Shown in pieces: positions 8,956 to 16,999 of a stretch of DNA of 57,316 nucleotides. How positions within the stretch are numbered: position 1 is the first letter of the stretch; every line of letters starts with the position of its first letter. The translations under genes and the position numbers were made by a program. The notes beneath the pieces were generated by a model. The model was not told where the DNA came from, ran no database searches, and worked only from the letters and a program-made list of their open reading frames with translations. The DNA is from Pseudomonas baltica (GTDB lineage: Bacteria; Pseudomonadota; Gammaproteobacteria; Pseudomonadales; Pseudomonadaceae), in NCBI RefSeq assembly GCF_014235765.1, contig NZ_JACMYH010000011.1:1-57316 (forward strand), written 5' to 3'.

Positions 8956-8996
8956 TGGGCGTGGATGATGCAGGAGCAACTCCTGGTCCACGCCCA
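8956..8996. terminator. Long hairpin downstream of TonB receptor
   Basis: A perfect 10-bp stem (TGGGCGTGGA at 8956-8965 with TCCACGCCCA at 8987-8996) encloses a second small stem AGGAG-CAA-CTCCT (8972-8984). It begins 13 bases after the receptor stop. No T-run follows, so it is a transcript-end or mRNA-stability structure rather than a classic intrinsic terminator. Nothing else was recognised in the roughly 300 bases between 8943 and 9241. Confidence 0.45.
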
Positions 8997-9241
8997 GCGC
9001 GTCGATGCACTGCAGTGCGTTGTATGCGCGTAATGCTTGGCTAACTACCACGTCACACCATTTCAGTTTCGAGTTATTGCCCCGCCCTTCTCTTGGAAAA
9101 CAGCCCTGTTAGGATTGCCCCCCTTTTGCTGGCTTGGTAGGAAAAACACCCTCAGGCCGCATCGGACAGGGTGGCCAACAGCTGGCCATGTCCTGTGACT
9201 CAATCGTCATCGATCCCCCGGGTAAGGTTTCAGGTACTGAT

Positions 9242-10135
9242 ATGCAATGGTTGAAGGACAAGTACGCGGCCACTTCAATGGCACATCGGCTTTATATGGT
9301 TTCGATAGTTCTAGTCTTCTTGGGTTTGTTACTGTCCAGAAGCTGGGGCACGGCCGCTTTGGATGTAACCAGCATGATTGCTGCTGGCTTCATGATTGCG
9401 GGCTTCATCATGTGGTGTCTGCCAGTGGCCCGCTGGATGCGTAAGAAATGGCATAAGCCGTTGTACAAGACGCCTATCGTTCTGTTGCACTTGTTGGCAC
9501 TGCTGGTCGCAACCGGGTTGTCGCGCTTTGCTGTTTCCGAAGCATTGGGCTTGCCGCCGCAGTCTTTTGATTTGACGGTCGGCCTGCTGGCGTTGCTGTT
9601 CTATATACCGGCGTGGATGGCGGTGGTGGCTTTTTTGCTGTTCCTTGGTGGACTGCTGCTGCTTGCAGTCACAGGTATTGCGGTGGTTGTTTTTGCGGCT
9701 ATTCAGATGGGTGCGTCATTCCTGAAAATCTTCGGCGTTAATTACTCTCCTCAGTTCAATCCGGCTATGGCGTTGTTCCACTCCGGAGGCGCTATTGCAG
9801 CTGGCATGGTGCTGGTTGCGTGCTATTCGTTCTTCACTGACAGTTATCAGCCTTGGGTGCTGTCGGCGATCAGAACGACTGCCGTGATCGCCGATTTTCA
9901 CCCTGCTCCGAATTACCCCGGTGTACGACCCGGCGAAAGAATCCACCCGTTGGATAACGGTTACACGGCCTATGCACAGGAGCAGCCTGACCACAGCATC
10001 GTGATCGGCGTCAGGACGCAGGAGAACAGCGCACATGATCAGCCGTTGGCCAATCCCATCCCCTCTCCGGGGCAGGTGATGAGGCCGCTGTTTGAGCGGT
10101 TGTCTGTTCCGGTAGAGCCGGGAAAGGCGTCCTGA
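9242..10135 (+). CDS. Multi-pass inner-membrane protein, unknown function
   Basis: A 297-residue protein from ATG 9242; in-frame starts at 9188 and 9134 exist but add hydrophilic residues of low quality. At least five hydrophobic segments can be seen: about 17-32, 38-60, 72-92, a long doublet 105-150, and 170-190, followed by a soluble C-terminal domain of about 100 residues with a short beta-rich core (GYTAYAQEQPDHSIVIGV). No transporter, protease or signalling motif is recognised. It stands alone between the receptor and the BrnA gene and may be unlinked to either. Confidence 0.7.
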   Translation: MQWLKDKYAATSMAHRLYMVSIVLVFLGLLLSRSWGTAALDVTSMIAAGFMIAGFIMWCLPVARWMRKKWHKPLYKTPIVLLHLLALLVATGLSRFAVSEALGLPPQSFDLTVGLLALLFYIPAWMAVVAFLLFLGGLLLLAVTGIAVVVFAAIQMGASFLKIFGVNYSPQFNPAMALFHSGGAIAAGMVLVACYSFFTDSYQPWVLSAIRTTAVIADFHPAPNYPGVRPGERIHPLDNGYTAYAQEQPDHSIVIGVRTQENSAHDQPLANPIPSPGQVMRPLFERLSVPVEPGKAS

Positions 10136-10209
10136 ACGGAGCAGCAGAACTACAAGCTCATCCGTAAGAAGCTAGACATGGCCACGACGTCCACTACGAA
10201 AACCCGCCG

Positions 10210-10491
10210 TTAACTCTGCACATCCGAAGGGTCATGGGTCTTGAGCCAGTCCGCCAACGCCGCATTCATGCGCGTTTGCCAACCGGGCCCGGAGGCTCGG
10301 AACTCAGCGAGCACGGCAAGTTCGATACGGATCGAAATACGCTCACGCACAATGCCAGCCTTGGGCCGGCCACGGCGGATCACTCGAGTACCTACGTACT
10401 CGTCGGCACGCTCGAAAAAGGCGTCGGTCAGCTCCGGAGCATCATCAGGATCGATCCAGTCGATGTCGGTAGCGGTCTTGTTCTCGCTCAT
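10210..10491 (-). CDS. brnA: BrnA-family antitoxin
   Basis: A 93-residue antitoxin of the BrnTA type II toxin-antitoxin family. The conserved core DDAPELTDAFFERADEYVG (15-34), the RRGRPK linker and the ribbon-helix-helix segment (about 46-85, ISIRIELAVLAEF...GWQTRMNAALADWL) are all present, so the DNA-binding repressor part looks intact. In brnTA operons the toxin gene brnT comes first and overlaps brnA. Here only the last codons of brnT are present upstream, in the expected overlapping frame, so this antitoxin is an orphan. It may still autorepress or neutralise a BrnT encoded elsewhere. Confidence 0.88.
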   Translation of the reverse strand: MSENKTATDIDWIDPDDAPELTDAFFERADEYVGTRVIRRGRPKAGIVRERISIRIELAVLAEFRASGPGWQTRMNAALADWLKTHDPSDVQS

Positions 10492-10530
10492 TGGCTTTCC
10501 TCATGGAAATGATGCGGCGCACGGGATCCA
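10445..10530 (-). pseudogene. 3' remnant of brnT toxin gene
   Basis: In the frame +1 relative to brnA, the minus strand encodes VRRIISMRKANEREQDRY and continues to a TGA at 10447-10445 inside brnA. The RIIS-x-RKA-x-x-RE pattern is the conserved C-terminus of BrnT, and the overlap with the brnA start is the normal brnTA arrangement. Upstream of about 10530 the same frame no longer resembles BrnT (Ala/Arg/Pro-rich) and meets a stop at about 10580. The toxin's catalytic N-terminal part, about 65 residues, is therefore deleted. Confidence 0.75.
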
Positions 10531-10688
10531 CACCCCGAGGATCACTCGCGCGTGCACAGGCCTGCGGCGCTGAAGATCATAGCTGTTTCAGATACGCCTG
10601 CCACGCCCCCACATTTCCCACCGCCCATTGAAGCCACCTGCCCCTTACCGCACACTGACCCCATTCTTTTCCGATAAAACGGCCTTCC

Positions 10689-11258
10689 ATGAGCGACCAG
10701 CCCAACCCCATCCCTCTCATCATCCTCGACGTGCAAGACGCCATCGACCAGCCGAAGTGGAATGGCAAAAGCAACCCTGGCTACCTGGAAACCATTCAGC
10801 GGCTGCTGCAGCTTTGGCGTACGAATGGTTGGCCGGTGATGCACGTGAAGCACGATGAACCAACGCCCACATCGACGTACCACACTCACGGGCCGTGGAA
10901 TGGCATCAAGCGGGAAGTCGCCCCACTAGACGGCGAACCGGTGATCACCAAACAGCAGAACTGTGCGTTCATTGGTACCGAGTTGGATACCTTGCTCAAG
11001 GCCATGCAGGTGAAGCGTTTCGTGCTGACGGGCGTGGTTATCCACAACAGCATGGATGCCACCGTTCGCGCAGGAAAGGCGTTGGGTTACAGCATCACCC
11101 TTCCCTCGGACGCCACTACCGCGGTACCCGTGACGGGGGCGGATGGGACCGTATGGGATGCGGGGACCGTTCATGATCTGACATTGGCGATACTCGGCAG
11201 CGAGTACGCCGAGGTGGTGCTGGCCAGCGATGTCGTCGAGGCGCTCGGGCTGGCGTGA
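10689..11258 (+). CDS. Isochorismatase-fold (cysteine hydrolase family) protein with Ser in place of Cys
   Basis: A 189-residue alpha/beta hydrolase of the isochorismatase-like family, whose members hydrolyse amides or vinyl ethers with a Asp-Lys-Cys triad. Asp14 (LIILDVQ) and Lys88 (VITKQQN) are in place, but the segment aligned with the nucleophile reads GVVIHNSMDATVR, putting Ser121 where Cys is expected. As I recall, a subfamily with TNNS in this position exists, so this may be a subgroup trait rather than damage. Activity is uncertain. Its 3' end overlaps the convergent ABC ATPase gene by 88 bases. It is not obviously co-regulated with the transporter. Confidence 0.85.
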   Translation: MSDQPNPIPLIILDVQDAIDQPKWNGKSNPGYLETIQRLLQLWRTNGWPVMHVKHDEPTPTSTYHTHGPWNGIKREVAPLDGEPVITKQQNCAFIGTELDTLLKAMQVKRFVLTGVVIHNSMDATVRAGKALGYSITLPSDATTAVPVTGADGTVWDAGTVHDLTLAILGSEYAEVVLASDVVEALGLA

Positions 11259-12268
11259 TCGGTGAGCGGCGAAACCAACTCCAAATCATCCCGAATACAC
11301 GCCACCCCATGCGCCACCCCCACCTCCCTCAACAGTGGCCGATCCTGTGCGCAGGCGGGCAGCACGTAAGGGCAGCGGGTGCGAAACGCACATCCCGAAG
11401 GCGGTGAAATAGGGCTCGGGATATCCCCTTGTAGCACGATCCGCTGTCGCCGCTGCCCCGGTTCGGGCATGGGGATCGCCGACATCAGTGCTTCCGTGTA
11501 CGGATGGCGCGGGTTGCTGAACAATTCTCGCGTGGGCGCGATTTCGACGATGCGGCCCAGGTACATCACGGCGACGCGGTCGGCGATGTGGCCGACCACG
11601 GCCAGGTCGTGGGTGACGAACAGCATGGTCAGGCTCATCTGTCGGCGGATGCGCGCGAACAGGTTCAGCACCTGGGCCTGGACCGATACGTCGAGAGCTG
11701 ACACCGGCTCGTCGGCCATGATGAATTCGGGCTCCAGGGTCAGGGCACGGGCGATGCCGATGCGCTGGCGTTGGCCGCCGGAGAATTCGTGGGGGTAGCG
11801 GTCCAGGTACTGCGCCGCGAGGCCGACGGTTTCCAGGGCCTGCCCGGCCTTTTCGCGGCGCCCGGCGGCATCGAGTTCAGGGTTGTGGAAACGCAGGGGC
11901 ATGGCGAGGATTTCGCCGACGCTCATGCGCGGGTTGAGGGAGCCGTAGGGGTCCTGGAAGATCATCTGCATGCGCTTGCGATAGGGTTTGAGCTGGCGGT
12001 CGTTGAAGGGCGTGATCTCGGTGTTGTCGAAGACGATGTGTCCGTCGGTGGGCGGGTCGAGCATCATCAGGCTGCGGCCCAGGGTGCTCTTGCCCGAGCC
12101 GCTTTCGCCCACCAGGCCCAGCACTTCGCCACGGGCGATACTCAGGTCGACGCCATCCACCGCGCGCACCAGGTTGTCGTCGCGGTCGCGGCGGCTGGCG
12201 AGAAACGTCTTGCGCACGGGGAAGTGTTTTTTCAGGCCGACGACGTCGATCAGGGGACGTTCTTTCAT
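11171..12268 (-). CDS. Oligo/dipeptide-type ABC transporter ATPase (DppF/OppF-like)
   Basis: The second ATP-binding subunit of a five-component peptide/nickel-class importer. Walker A (GESGSGKS), Q-loop (FQDPYGSL), signature (SGGQRQR), Walker B (FIMADEP) and H-loop (FVTHD) are intact, followed by the oligo_HPY domain with its CAFRTRCPY motif. The start ATG 12268 overlaps the preceding ATPase stop (ATGA) and has GGAGG upstream. The protein should end near residue 332; instead about 33 Ser/Thr-rich residues follow, read from DNA antisense to the 3' end of the isochorismatase-fold gene, which suggests loss of the original stop. It is the last gene of the operon that begins at 18334. Confidence 0.92.
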   Translation of the reverse strand: MKERPLIDVVGLKKHFPVRKTFLASRRDRDDNLVRAVDGVDLSIARGEVLGLVGESGSGKSTLGRSLMMLDPPTDGHIVFDNTEITPFNDRQLKPYRKRMQMIFQDPYGSLNPRMSVGEILAMPLRFHNPELDAAGRREKAGQALETVGLAAQYLDRYPHEFSGGQRQRIGIARALTLEPEFIMADEPVSALDVSVQAQVLNLFARIRRQMSLTMLFVTHDLAVVGHIADRVAVMYLGRIVEIAPTRELFSNPRHPYTEALMSAIPMPEPGQRRQRIVLQGDIPSPISPPSGCAFRTRCPYVLPACAQDRPLLREVGVAHGVACIRDDLELVSPLTDHASPSASTTSLASTTSAYSLPSIANVRS

Positions 12269-13293
12269 CGTGCACCTCCGTGTTCGACGGGCAGTTCGCG
12301 CCAGCGCACGCAGCGCAGGTCATGGCCCAGTTCGATTTCTTCGAGATCGGGCGCCTGGCTGTCGCAGCGGCCGGCGATGCTGTAGGCGCAGCGCGGGTGG
12401 AACGCGCAGCCGCTGGGCGGCGAGCTGGGGTCGGGGACGAAGCCGGCGATGGTGCCCAGTTCACCCTGCGCCAGCCCGGCCTGTTCGAAGCGCGGCACGG
12501 CGGCCAGCAGGCCGCGGGTGTAGGGCATGCGCGGTGAGGACAGCACCTGGCTGACGCTGCCCTGTTCGACGATACGCCCGGCGTACATCACCATGACCCG
12601 GTCGGCGATTTCCGCCACAACGCCGAAGTTGTGGGTGATGAACAGGATGGCCATGCCGCTCTTCTTCTGCAGGCTGCGCAGCAGGTCGAGAATCTGCGCC
12701 TGCACGGTGACGTCCAGCGCCGTGGTGGGCTCGTCGGCGATCAGCACGTCCGGCTCCATGGCCAGGGCGATGGCGATCATCACCCGCTGGCGCATGCCGC
12801 CGGACAGCTCGTGCGGGTAACAGTCCAGGCGCTTGACCGGCTCGGGAATGCCGACCTGCTCCAGCAGTGCCAGCGCACGAGCACGGGCGTCGGCCTTGCT
12901 CAGCGATTGGTGGAAGCGGATCGCCTCGGCGATCTGGTCGCCCACGCGGTGCACCGGGTTCAGCGAGGTGAGCGGTTCCTGGAAAATCATCGCCACCCGA
13001 TTGCCGCGCACGTGGCGCATCTGCTGCTCGCCCATGGCTACCAGGTCGATGGGTTTGCCGTGGTGGTCGGCGACGATGGCGCTGCCGTCGATACGGGTTT
13101 TCGGCGCCTCGGCGAGCAGTTTCATGATGGCCAGGCTGGTGACACTCTTGCCTGAACCGCTCTCACCCACCAAGGCGAGGGTTTCGCCGGCGCCGATGGT
13201 GAAGTTGATGTCGTGCACCACAGGGACGTAGCCGGCCCCCTTGCGGAAGGCGACGTTGAGGTGCGCCACGGCAATCTTTTCATCTGCGTTCAT
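12265..13293 (-). CDS. Oligo/dipeptide-type ABC transporter ATPase (DppD/OppD-like)
   Basis: The first ATP-binding subunit of the importer, 342 residues. Walker A (GESGSGKS), Q-loop (FQEPLTSLNP), signature (SGGMRQR), Walker B (VLIADEP) and H-loop (FITHN) are present, with the C-terminal oligo_HPY region and its CAFHPRCAY motif. It would pair with the next ATPase under the two permeases. It overlaps its neighbours by 4 bases at both ends, indicating tight translational coupling. Confidence 0.94.
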   Translation of the reverse strand: MNADEKIAVAHLNVAFRKGAGYVPVVHDINFTIGAGETLALVGESGSGKSVTSLAIMKLLAEAPKTRIDGSAIVADHHGKPIDLVAMGEQQMRHVRGNRVAMIFQEPLTSLNPVHRVGDQIAEAIRFHQSLSKADARARALALLEQVGIPEPVKRLDCYPHELSGGMRQRVMIAIALAMEPDVLIADEPTTALDVTVQAQILDLLRSLQKKSGMAILFITHNFGVVAEIADRVMVMYAGRIVEQGSVSQVLSSPRMPYTRGLLAAVPRFEQAGLAQGELGTIAGFVPDPSSPPSGCAFHPRCAYSIAGRCDSQAPDLEEIELGHDLRCVRWRELPVEHGGAR

Positions 13294-14177
13294 TTCAGGT
13301 CGCTCCTGCCGTCCAGCGCGTCGCGCAGGCCGTCGCCGATGAAGTTGAAGCTGGTCACCGCGAGAGTGATGGCCAGCCCGGGAATGATCGCCAGCCAGGG
13401 CGCCTTGCCCAGGTACTGCTGGGCGGCGTTGAGCATGTTGCCCCAGCTGGGCAACGGTGGCTGGATGCCGTAGCCGAGGAAGCTGATGTACGCCTCCAAC
13501 AGAATGGCGTTGGCGATGGTCAGGGTGGCCGCGACGATGATCGGGCCGATGGCGTTGGGCATCAGTTCGCGGAACATGATCCAGCGGTTGCTGGCGCCGA
13601 TCATGCGTGCGGCCAAGGTGAAGTCGCGCTCGCGCAGCGAACGGATTTCAGCCTCGACGATGCGCGAGATTTCCATCCAGCTGGTCACGGCGATGATCAG
13701 GGTGATCATCATCGGGCTGGGCTTGGTGAACGCTGCCAGCACCAGCACCAGAAACACGCTGGGAAAGGACAGGAAGGCATCGACGAAGCGCATCAGGCCG
13801 GCGCCCACCCAGCCGCGGTAGTAACCGGCGATGACGCCGATCAGGGTGCCGATGACGATGCTGATGAGCATGGCGCAGAAACCCACCATCAGCGAGATGC
13901 GTCCCGCGTTGAGCAGGCGCGCGGCGGTGTCGCGGCCCAGGGCGTCGGTGCCCAGGTAGTGATTGCCCGTGAGCGGTGGCGCGAAGCGGTTGCGGATGTC
14001 GATGGTCAGGTCGTTGTAGTGCAGCAGATAGGGGCCGAACACGCAGGCCAGCACCAGCACGGTGATCATCACCACGCCGAGCACGGCCAGTTTGTGGCGC
14101 ATGAAACGGCGCAACGTCGGGTTGGCCAGCCACGCCCAACGGGGCGAAGCGGGCAGGTAGCGAGTGGCAGTGGTCAT
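13290..14177 (-). CDS. Oligo/dipeptide-type ABC transporter permease (DppC-like)
   Basis: Inner-membrane permease of 295 residues. It has the N-terminal OppC-type extension, a first membrane span at about 32-53 (LAVLGVVMITVLVLACVFG), then about five more spans. The cytoplasmic EAA loop that docks the ATPase lies at about 180-205 (EIRSLRERDFTLAARMIGAS). AGGAG lies upstream of ATG 14177. It starts 13 bases after the partner permease. Confidence 0.93.
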   Translation of the reverse strand: MTTATRYLPASPRWAWLANPTLRRFMRHKLAVLGVVMITVLVLACVFGPYLLHYNDLTIDIRNRFAPPLTGNHYLGTDALGRDTAARLLNAGRISLMVGFCAMLISIVIGTLIGVIAGYYRGWVGAGLMRFVDAFLSFPSVFLVLVLAAFTKPSPMMITLIIAVTSWMEISRIVEAEIRSLRERDFTLAARMIGASNRWIMFRELMPNAIGPIIVAATLTIANAILLEAYISFLGYGIQPPLPSWGNMLNAAQQYLGKAPWLAIIPGLAITLAVTSFNFIGDGLRDALDGRSDLK

Positions 14178-14190
14178 CGGCAGTACTCCT

Positions 14191-15141
14191 TCAGGCCAGC
14201 CGCACGCGGGGGTCGGCGACGCCTATCAACAGGTCGGCAAGCAGGTTGCCCAACAGCACCAGCACCGCCGAAAACATCAGGATGCCCATGATCACCGGGT
14301 AGTCGCTGTAGCCCAGGCTGTCGAGGAACAGCCGGCCCATGCCAGGCCAGGTGAACACCGTTTCGGTGACCAGCGCGCCACCGAGAATGGTCGGGATCTG
14401 CAGCCCGGCCAGGGTGATCATCGGCAGCAGCGCATTGCGGATGACATGGTGGGTGAGCACCCGGCGATAGGGCACGCCCTTGGCGCGGGCGGTGCGGACG
14501 AAATCCTGATCGATCACGTCCAGGGTGGCGGAGCGCATGTAGCGGCTCCAGATCGCCACGTTGACCAAGGCCAGCACCAGCACCGGCAGCACCAGATGAA
14601 TGGCGTAGTCACCCACGGATTGGTCACCGATGGTGTACATGTTGCCGGCCGGCAGCCAACCCAGGTGCAGGGAGAAAAAGAAGATCGCCACCAGGCCGAA
14701 CCAGAAGGTGGGAATCGACAGCGCCACCATCGCACCTACCGTGGCCAGGGTGTCGAACACCGAATAGCGACGCACCGCGCCAAGCACGCCAACCCAGGTG
14801 CCGATGACGATCGACAGCACGGTCGAGGTGCCCATCAGCAGCAACGTCGCGGGCAGGTGTCCGGCAATCACGCTGAGCACCGGGCGGCCGTCGCGAAACG
14901 AGTGGCCCCAGTCGCCGACGAACAGGTGGCTGAACCAGTCGATGTACTGCACCAGCAGCGGCCGCTTCAGGCCCAGTTGCTCGGCGATGCGGTCCAGCTC
15001 GGCCTGGCTCATGCCGGGGTTGAGGGCGAATTGCGACATGGGCCCGCCGGGGGCCAGGTTGAGCACCATGAAGCCGATCAGCGAAACCAGCACCAGCACC
15101 ACGGCGCTCTGCCCCAGGCGGTTGAGAATGTAGTTGGGCAT
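14191..15141 (-). CDS. Oligo/dipeptide-type ABC transporter permease (DppB-like)
   Basis: Inner-membrane permease of 316 residues, partner of the DppC-like protein. It begins with a membrane span at 10-30, has a periplasmic loop at about 35-95 typical of DppB/OppB, and an EAA loop near 210-235 (FVRTARAKGVPYRRVLTHHV). It follows the solute-binding protein gene by 60 bases on the same strand. Confidence 0.93.
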   Translation of the reverse strand: MPNYILNRLGQSAVVLVLVSLIGFMVLNLAPGGPMSQFALNPGMSQAELDRIAEQLGLKRPLLVQYIDWFSHLFVGDWGHSFRDGRPVLSVIAGHLPATLLLMGTSTVLSIVIGTWVGVLGAVRRYSVFDTLATVGAMVALSIPTFWFGLVAIFFFSLHLGWLPAGNMYTIGDQSVGDYAIHLVLPVLVLALVNVAIWSRYMRSATLDVIDQDFVRTARAKGVPYRRVLTHHVIRNALLPMITLAGLQIPTILGGALVTETVFTWPGMGRLFLDSLGYSDYPVIMGILMFSAVLVLLGNLLADLLIGVADPRVRLA

Positions 15142-15201
15142 GCGTCAGATCCTCTGCGGTACGAACGACGCCCGGCCGTGCGGCCAGGCGTGGGCGTGCA
15201 T

Positions 15202-16878
15202 TCAGGTCCAGGACCAGGTGTTGACGTTCCAGGGCTCGATGCGCAGGTTGATGTTGCCGGTGAAGCCCTTGAGGCCCGACTTGTAGCCGCGCACGTAGGT
15301 GTACTGGAACAGCGGCAGAATGGGCAGGTCCTGGCGGATGAGGTCCTGCACCTGCACGTACACCGCCTTGCGCTGGGCTACATCCTGCATGGAGGCGCCC
15401 TGGGCCAGCAGTTCATCGACCTTGGCGTTGACGTACTGCGAGTTGTTCTGCCCGGCGCCACCCTTGGCATTGGTCGACTGTGAACCGAAGTAGTCGCGGG
15501 TGTCGGGGTCGGCCCCGGTGAGGAAGTTGTTGCCGACGATCACCGAGTCGAATTTGGACTGCACCCAGTACTCGCCCCACATCACGGCGGGCGGCAGGTT
15601 GGAGATTTTCATTTCCACGCCGATGGCCAGCCAGGTCTGCTGGATGAACTGCTGTGCCTGTTCACGGATCTGGTTGCCAGCGGTGGTGGAGTTGGTGAAC
15701 GACAGGCGCACCCCGCCCTTCTCGCGAATGCCGCCGGCACCGGGTTTCCAGCCCGCGTCATCGAGCAGTTTGCTGGCCGCTTCGATGTTGAAGCTTTGCT
15801 TGGGCAGGTTGGGGTTGTAGTAGGCCGACTGCTGCGGCATGTAGGTTTCGGTGGGCAGCACCAGGCCGAAATACAGCTCGTCGATGATGGTCTTCTTGTC
15901 GATGGCCATGTACAGCGCCTGGCGCACGACGGGGTCCTTGAACTGCGGGCGCTCCATGTTCAGCGTTACCGACTCGATGGTGGCCACCGGCAGGATCACC
16001 ACGGTGCGCCCGGCCAGGTCCTTGGCTTCCTCGTAATGGTCGGGGGTGATGCCCTGCATCGCGGTGACGTCGATGTCGCCGGTCTTGAACTGGGTGTAGA
16101 GCACGGTGAGGTCGGGGATGTACTTGAAGATCACGCTTTCAAGCTGCGGTTTGGTGCCGTAATAGTCCGGGTTGGCCTTGAGCTGGATATGGTCGCCCGC
16201 CACCCGCGTGCCCCACTTGAATGGGCCGGTGCCGATCGGCGCATTGTTGAACGGCGCGGTGTTGACGTCGGCGGCAGCCGAGAGGATGTGCTTGGGCAGC
16301 ATGAACGTGGACGACAGAATCGACGCGTAGGGCGCGTAGGACTTCTCCATGCGCCAGTGGATTTCGGTGGGCGACACCACGGTGATGTCGCGCAGCAGGT
16401 CATGCCCCGCGCGGCGGCCGCTGCGGAAATTCGGCGAGACGATCAGTTCCAGGGTGTATTTCACGTCATCGGCGGTGAAAGGCCGACCGTCGTGCCATTT
16501 GGCGTCGCTGCGCAGTTTGATCTTCCACTGCAGGCCGTCGGCGGAGATGCCGCCATTGGCCACGGTTGGCACTTCAGTGGCCAGGGCCGGGACGAATTCG
16601 CCCGTGGGCGCAATGCCGAACAGCGGGTCGAACACGTTCCAGTGGATGCCGTCATCCACCTCGATGTGCGGCATGTGCGGGTTGAACACCGTGGGCTCCT
16701 GGGACAGGCCGATGATCACCTGCCCGGACGGCGGCGCGGCCATGGCCGCGAACGATTGGCTGCTGCGGCCCAACGGCAGCAGAGTCCCCGCAGCACCGAT
16801 GATGGCCATGGCCAGCGCCTGGCGGCGGGTTGGGTTCAACAGAGCGTTGCTTTTATCCGAGTCATCGCGTTGCGACAT
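15202..16878 (-). CDS. ABC transporter solute-binding protein, family 5, Tat-type signal
   Basis: Periplasmic binding protein of 558 residues in the peptide/nickel-binding family (SBP_bac_5), which delivers the substrate to the permeases encoded just downstream. The N-terminus carries a twin-arginine motif (NPTRRQALAM, about 16-25) before a hydrophobic stretch and an Ala-rich cleavage region near 45-50, so export by Tat is likely. The mature part shows the family pattern WNVFDPLFG and DGRPFTADDVKYTLE. ATG 16878 has GGGAG at good spacing. Substrate class cannot be read from sequence; the linked amine-oxidase genes suggest an amino or imino compound rather than ordinary peptides. Confidence 0.92.
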   Translation of the reverse strand: MSQRDDSDKSNALLNPTRRQALAMAIIGAAGTLLPLGRSSQSFAAMAAPPSGQVIIGLSQEPTVFNPHMPHIEVDDGIHWNVFDPLFGIAPTGEFVPALATEVPTVANGGISADGLQWKIKLRSDAKWHDGRPFTADDVKYTLELIVSPNFRSGRRAGHDLLRDITVVSPTEIHWRMEKSYAPYASILSSTFMLPKHILSAAADVNTAPFNNAPIGTGPFKWGTRVAGDHIQLKANPDYYGTKPQLESVIFKYIPDLTVLYTQFKTGDIDVTAMQGITPDHYEEAKDLAGRTVVILPVATIESVTLNMERPQFKDPVVRQALYMAIDKKTIIDELYFGLVLPTETYMPQQSAYYNPNLPKQSFNIEAASKLLDDAGWKPGAGGIREKGGVRLSFTNSTTAGNQIREQAQQFIQQTWLAIGVEMKISNLPPAVMWGEYWVQSKFDSVIVGNNFLTGADPDTRDYFGSQSTNAKGGAGQNNSQYVNAKVDELLAQGASMQDVAQRKAVYVQVQDLIRQDLPILPLFQYTYVRGYKSGLKGFTGNINLRIEPWNVNTWSWT

Positions 16879-16999
16879 GCTGAAGCTCCCACTGTGAGGA
16901 AGAAAGGGCAGGTGGCAGGCGCTGGAAAGCGTCAGGGACGCTGGACCCGGGCTCGTTCGGACGAGCTTCTGAAGGGTATTGTCGGGTGAACGGGTGGCT

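Noticed and set aside
10542..10889. Minus-strand frame upstream of brnA considered as an intact brnT
   Set aside because: Its sequence has none of the BrnT core and it is antisense to the isochorismatase-fold gene. The true brnT frame is the short one at 10445-10530.
14164..15483. 439-codon His/Gln-rich frame opposite the DppB-like permease
   Set aside because: Extreme His/Gln composition typical of antisense reading of membrane protein codons; no family features.
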